NCBI RefSeq assembly: GCF_002217475.1
Contig: NZ_MUHH01000023.1
Coordinates: 1 to 64,000, forward strand
Reading direction: 5' to 3'
Length of the DNA stretch: 64,000 nucleotides
DNA from: Flavobacterium tructae
Lineage (GTDB): Bacteria > Bacteroidota > Bacteroidia > Flavobacteriales > Flavobacteriaceae
Both the position numbers and the translations under genes were made by a program. Shown here piece after piece: positions 60,263 to 64,000 of this stretch. Every line of letters starts with the position of its first letter. Within the stretch, counting starts at the first letter, position 1. The notes below the pieces were generated by a model. That model had not been told where the DNA came from and ran no database searches. It saw only the letters and a program-made list of their open reading frames with translations.

Positions 60263-61393
60263 AAAAATCTTCTTCTGGATTTCGTCTAAAATAAAAAGGT
60301 AATCTTTATGATTTTTCACGAAATCACGATCGGAAACATCAATAATCAACACATTTAAATCAGTTTGGGATTTAATATATTCTAAATAACCATTATTGAT
60401 TTTATCCAGATAACCTGCCTCAATATTCTGCTCGTAGTTGCGTCCGCGTTTCTTGATGTTTTGCAGCAGCCTTTCAGAATTCTGATACAAATAAACATAC
60501 AAATCAGGTTTGGGCATTTCTTTATAGATAATATCAAACAAGTTTCGATACAATCGATACTCATCTTCGGCAAGGGTAATTTTAGCAAAAATCAAGGATT
60601 TAAAGATATGATAATCGGCTACAATAAAATCTTTAAACAAATCAAATTGCGCCAGATCATCTGATAACTGCTGATAACGGTCTGCCAGAAAAGACATTTC
60701 CAACGGAAAAGCGTACCTGTTCTGATCTTTGTAAAATTTTGGTAAAAAAGGATTGTCGGCAAATCGCTCTAAAACCATTTTTGCATTAAAATCCTCCGCT
60801 ATTTTTTGCACCAAAGTGGTTTTCCCTGCCCCAATATTTCCTTCGAAAGCAATGTAGTTGAAGTTCTCCAATGCAATTTCGCGTATCGGATTTTTCAATT
60901 CCTGAACTACTTCACAAACACTATCGTCTGGCGAGACTGCAATTAATTCTGTAATGGATTTTTGAAAAACAGGATGTTCCCAGTCTACACCTAAATCCTG
61001 CATAGGAAGCAAAACAAACTTTCTGTTTTGCATTAACGGATGTGGGATTTGCAATTTTTCGGACGCAATAACTTCATCATCGTAAGTAATCAAATCAATG
61101 TCGATAATTCGGGACTGATACCCTTGTTGCTCCGATCTGATTCGGCCAAGTTTTTTTTCTACTTTCAGAACCTGACTTAATACTTTTTGAGCCGATAAAT
61201 AGGTATGTAAAACCAATGCACAATTATAAAAAGCATCACTTTCAAACCCCCAGGCAGGAGTTTCATACAGTTTTGAAACCCTGATTACAGTCCCCACTTC
61301 TTTATGTATCAAATCGATACACGTTTCGATGTTTGTTAACCTGTTTCCCTGATTGCTGCCTATTGATAAAACGATTTGATGCTGTGACTTCAT
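60257..61393 (-). CDS. folK: FolK (HPPK) - deoxynucleoside kinase fusion protein
   Basis: 378 aa with two domains. Residues 1-160 are 6-hydroxymethyl-7,8-dihydropterin pyrophosphokinase: VLSIGSNQGNRLTNIE, VSKLYETPAWGFES, FYNCALVL, RIDIDLI-type SRIIDIDLITYDDEV, IPHPLMQNRKFVLLPM. Residues about 178-378 are a deoxynucleoside kinase: P-loop IAFEGNIGAGKTTLVQKI, FADNPFLPKFY, EMSFLADRYQQL, ERLLQNIKKRGRNYEQNI. The protein thus joins a folate step and nucleoside salvage. The same arrangement is, as far as I recall, common in Flavobacteria. Confidence 0.9.
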   Translation of the reverse strand: MKSQHQIVLSIGSNQGNRLTNIETCIDLIHKEVGTVIRVSKLYETPAWGFESDAFYNCALVLHTYLSAQKVLSQVLKVEKKLGRIRSEQQGYQSRIIDIDLITYDDEVIASEKLQIPHPLMQNRKFVLLPMQDLGVDWEHPVFQKSITELIAVSPDDSVCEVVQELKNPIREIALENFNYIAFEGNIGAGKTTLVQKIAEDFNAKMVLERFADNPFLPKFYKDQNRYAFPLEMSFLADRYQQLSDDLAQFDLFKDFIVADYHIFKSLIFAKITLAEDEYRLYRNLFDIIYKEMPKPDLYVYLYQNSERLLQNIKKRGRNYEQNIEAGYLDKINNGYLEYIKSQTDLNVLIIDVSDRDFVKNHKDYLFILDEIQKKIFN

Positions 61394-61451
61394 AATTAAT
61401 GCAAATTAACTAAAACTATTTTAGAATTAACTACATTATTTGATTCAAGAG

Positions 61452-62639
61452 TTAGAAGTTTCCAACTATTTCAAACTCTTTCTTGTTCTCTTTGTTTTCT
61501 GAAACCCTCTTCAAAAAAGCACTTAAATCGCTTGTTAAGGGTAGTTGGTTCTGGCTTTTCCAAAATTGTTCTGAGTAAGGAAATTTCACTTTAAAAATAT
61601 CCTTATCCATCGATAAATTTGACTTTGCTTTTTCGGCAATAAAACTATTGGTTACAAAAAAATTGGTCGAATAATCATAAAACGCTTTTATATTTTTTTC
61701 ACTTACAAGTAATTCTACCCTAACATCTGATTTTGCATTATTCAAATAATACTTATTGGTGCTGGCACTCTTCTTATAATTTGAAGTGGTTTTAAAACTG
61801 GTGGTTCGATATTCTACTTTGTCCTTTTTTTGAAACGGTACTTTTTCTCCATTATCATAAAGATCAAAATAGGTTTCTACAATAGCATAGTCATTCTTAT
61901 TAATTATAAAATAACCACTGGTTTTTTGTGCAATTGTATTTTCTGACTTTTTGATAAAACTAATTTTAAAAAAATCACCTGCTACATTTTTTTCCTTAGT
62001 AAGTTCGAAATCTTCCGTTTTGATAGAGATCATAGCATTTATGTCAAATAATTTTTCAAAACTCTGAAATTCGAAATACACAAAATCAGCCTTATCTTTT
62101 ATTCCGACTTTCCTCATATTCAAAATCTCAACTTCACATTTATTGTCCGGTTGTGTTTTTGATTTAAAGATGCTTTTTCTCGATACTTTACCATAAATAT
62201 CCTGTAATCTTTCTAATTCATCATTTCGTTTCAAGACACATCGCAAGAAGAAGTTTTCATTGTACGGTTCGAATATATAATTCTCTTTCATTTTGGCATA
62301 TACTTTTTTCATTATAGCCATTTCTTCTCCCACCACTACTTCATCAAGTTCAATGGTTTTACTTTGCAAAAAGATCGTATCCTGTTTGTTTATTTCGGCA
62401 AAGCTGAGTTTCAGATTTTCATATCCAATCAAACTAAAATTCAATTCATCCTGATCGGAAATAAAAGAAAAAACACCTTCCTCATTCGTTATTGAATTGT
62501 CCTTTTGATTGTAAATATTTACTTTTTCCAGAGGAAGCTTTGTCAGTTTATCGACGACCACTTTTTTAGTTTGCATTTTTTGAGCCCCGGCATAAAAGCC
62601 CAAGAAAAAAAGACTCCACAAAATTATTTTATCTTTCAT
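61452..62639 (-). CDS. Exported protein with CarboxypepD_reg-like domain
   Basis: 395 aa. From ATG 62639 there is a signal peptide (MKDKIILWSLFFLGFYAGAQK); the frame extends 15 codons upstream without one. Residues about 25-100 match the carboxypeptidase regulatory-like domain (VVDKLTKLPLEKVNIYNQKDNSITNEEGVFSF, IGYENLKLSF, LDEVVVGE) common in Bacteroidota surface proteins. The rest is beta-rich and unrecognised; no TonB-dependent receptor barrel is present. Confidence 0.8.
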   Translation of the reverse strand: MKDKIILWSLFFLGFYAGAQKMQTKKVVVDKLTKLPLEKVNIYNQKDNSITNEEGVFSFISDQDELNFSLIGYENLKLSFAEINKQDTIFLQSKTIELDEVVVGEEMAIMKKVYAKMKENYIFEPYNENFFLRCVLKRNDELERLQDIYGKVSRKSIFKSKTQPDNKCEVEILNMRKVGIKDKADFVYFEFQSFEKLFDINAMISIKTEDFELTKEKNVAGDFFKISFIKKSENTIAQKTSGYFIINKNDYAIVETYFDLYDNGEKVPFQKKDKVEYRTTSFKTTSNYKKSASTNKYYLNNAKSDVRVELLVSEKNIKAFYDYSTNFFVTNSFIAEKAKSNLSMDKDIFKVKFPYSEQFWKSQNQLPLTSDLSAFLKRVSENKENKKEFEIVGNF

Positions 62640-62791
62640 ATTTAAGTATTTGGTTTCCTCAAATATAAAATATTCCGAACTCAAACTATATTTATCTTAC
62701 AAAATATCTTATCTTTAATTTAATGCGTTAAAAATGCAGAAGCCATAACCATTTCATCCAATTTACCATTCGAATTAATTTGTTTTTAGAT

Positions 62792-62799
62792 TACTTTTG
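62792..62799 (+). promoter_or_regulatory. sppA promoter -7 box
   Basis: TACTTTTG matches TAnnTTTG, 44 bases before the sppA start. Confidence 0.5.
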
Positions 62800-62843
62800 T
62801 AACAAACCAACCTTTTTCGATACTTATTAAAAAAAATATACTT

Positions 62844-64000
62844 ATGAAGTTTTTAGGAAATGTAATTGCCACTGTTATTGGTATTTTTGTATTTATTATC
62901 CTCTTCTTTTTTGGGGTCATTCTTATTGGAGCAATTTTTGGAGGAGACGATGCTGTTTCTGTGAAAAGTGATTCTGTTATTGAATTAAATTTAAAACAAA
63001 TTCAAAACGATTATGCCGGAAAATATAAAGACCCGTGGGTAACTGTTTTTTCGGATAAAAAAGGCATCGGTTTAACAGATGTAATCAATGCTATTGAAGC
63101 GGCGAAAACCGATGATAACATTAAAGGAATCTCTATTTTAAATGATGAGTCTTCTTTAGGTCTGGCACAATACAAAGATTTGAGAAATGCGCTTGAAAGT
63201 TTCAAAAAATCAGGAAAGTTTGTATGGGCATATGCCAATACGTACTCTCAGAAAGAATATTATCTGAATTCTGTAGCCAATACTATTTATTTGAATCCTG
63301 CCGGAGATTTAGATTTTAAAGGTCTTTCATCTGAGGTGATGTTCTTCAAAGATTTTCAGGAAAAATCAGGCATTCACATGGAAGTGATTCGCCACGGAAA
63401 ATACAAAAGTGCTGTTGAACCTTTTCTGGAAAATAAAATGAGTGATGCCAACAGAGAACAGGTAACCGCTCTTTTAAACTCCATCTGGACTACGGTTACG
63501 ACTGATATTTCAAAAAGCAGAAATATTCCGCTGCCGAAACTAAATGAAATCGCCAATGGATTACTGGCCAGAACTCCGGAAATGGCAAAAGCACAAAAAC
63601 TGGTAGATGTTATTGCTTATGAAGATGTGTACCATAACGCGATTAAAAAAGCGCTAAAAGTAACGGGAGATGACGATTACAATAAAATTTCGATTTTAGA
63701 TTATACTCAAAACAACATTACAACTGCCCTGACCAATACTGCTACTGATCAAATTGCTATAATTTATGCACAGGGTGAAATACAAGGCGGCGAAGGAGAT
63801 GTTAATGTAATTGGTGAAGGTTCTATGCGACGTTCTTTACAGGAGGCGCGCAAAAATGAAGATGTAAAAGCAATCGTTCTGAGAATAGACAGTCCAGGAG
63901 GAAGTGCTTTAACTTCTGACCTGATCTGGAGAGAAATCGAGATAACCAAAAAAGTAAAACCGGTTGTGGTTTCTATGGGGAATTATGCCGCATCAGGCGG
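62844..64000 (+). CDS. sppA: Signal peptide peptidase SppA, 67K type (3' end outside the window)
   Basis: 385 complete codons are visible before the right edge. One N-terminal membrane helix (VIATVIGIFVFIILFFFGVILIGAIFG) anchors two tandem SppA domains: the first with LDFKGLSSEVMFFKDFQEKSG and the catalytic Lys region RHGKYKSAVEPF, the second with IAIIYAQGEIQGGEG, IVLRIDSPGGSALTSDLIW and VVSMGNYAASGG, where the Ser nucleophile lies two residues before the cut. It degrades signal peptides in the inner membrane. Confidence 0.93.
   Translation, partial: MKFLGNVIATVIGIFVFIILFFFGVILIGAIFGGDDAVSVKSDSVIELNLKQIQNDYAGKYKDPWVTVFSDKKGIGLTDVINAIEAAKTDDNIKGISILNDESSLGLAQYKDLRNALESFKKSGKFVWAYANTYSQKEYYLNSVANTIYLNPAGDLDFKGLSSEVMFFKDFQEKSGIHMEVIRHGKYKSAVEPFLENKMSDANREQVTALLNSIWTTVTTDISKSRNIPLPKLNEIANGLLARTPEMAKAQKLVDVIAYEDVYHNAIKKALKVTGDDDYNKISILDYTQNNITTALTNTATDQIAIIYAQGEIQGGEGDVNVIGEGSMRRSLQEARKNEDVKAIVLRIDSPGGSALTSDLIWREIEITKKVKPVVVSMGNYAASG

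Overview
The window is about 64 kb of a low-GC Bacteroidota chromosome, almost certainly Flavobacterium or a close relative. The evidence is the promoter grammar (repeated TAnnTTTG -7 boxes, no consistent Shine-Dalgarno sequences), a type IX secretion plug protein, DUF5916 and DUF6370 proteins, LytS/LytTR two-component pairs, a FolK-deoxynucleoside kinase fusion and flavobacterial intergenic inverted repeats. It reads as ordinary core chromosome: no prophage, insertion sequence, CRISPR array, rRNA operon or replication origin was seen. It holds three tRNA genes and about 50 protein genes; the last gene (sppA) runs off the right edge.

Layout. 1-5.8 kb: tRNA-Gly(UCC), a 567-base stretch with no convincing gene, two convergent overlapping L,D-transpeptidases and a DUF5916 outer-membrane protein. 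5.8-12.7 kb: gpmI, then a TetR - ABC - HlyD - TolC operon whose ABC ATPase has lost most catalytic motifs. 12.9-23.2 kb: DUF445, map, GxxExxY, a methyltransferase, an SNF2 helicase, the T9SS plug, apaG and pruA. 23.3-30.3 kb: a secreted beta-propeller protein, two LytS/LytTR signalling pairs and a secreted CocE-type hydrolase between them. 30.8-40.97 kb: an unrecognised protein, rsmG, a fatty acid desaturase, an aspartate-type aminotransferase, a class C serine hydrolase, a DHFR-like reductase, a U32 peptidase, and the compact purT - DUF6370 - Crp operon. 41.1-45.8 kb: the glyoxylate shunt (aceB-aceA) facing a divergent RamB-like regulator across a strong palindrome. 46-50.5 kb: pirin, YjdI-type ferredoxin-like protein, YceI, AraC regulator, DUF983 and fabD. 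50.6-51.1 kb: a small toxin-antitoxin-like pair whose toxin frame is broken by one base. 51.2-54.8 kb: galE, a DegT aminotransferase and waaA (surface glycan and LPS). 55.1-64 kb: an alanine-rich heptad lipoprotein, YegP-like protein, tRNA-Leu and tRNA-Gly, mutS, DUF1573, a SpoU methyltransferase, folK-dNK fusion, a CarboxypepD_reg protein and sppA.

Most interesting points: the degenerate ATPase in an otherwise complete tripartite exporter; the 14-bp perfect palindrome inside a longer dyad between aceB and the RamB-like regulator; the frameshifted ParE-like toxin behind an intact antitoxin; a Braun-lipoprotein-like heptad lipoprotein ending in Lys-Lys; and several long-armed inverted repeats, including a 36-bp perfect loopless palindrome, after genes. 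Functions are read from motifs and remembered family features; no database search was possible.
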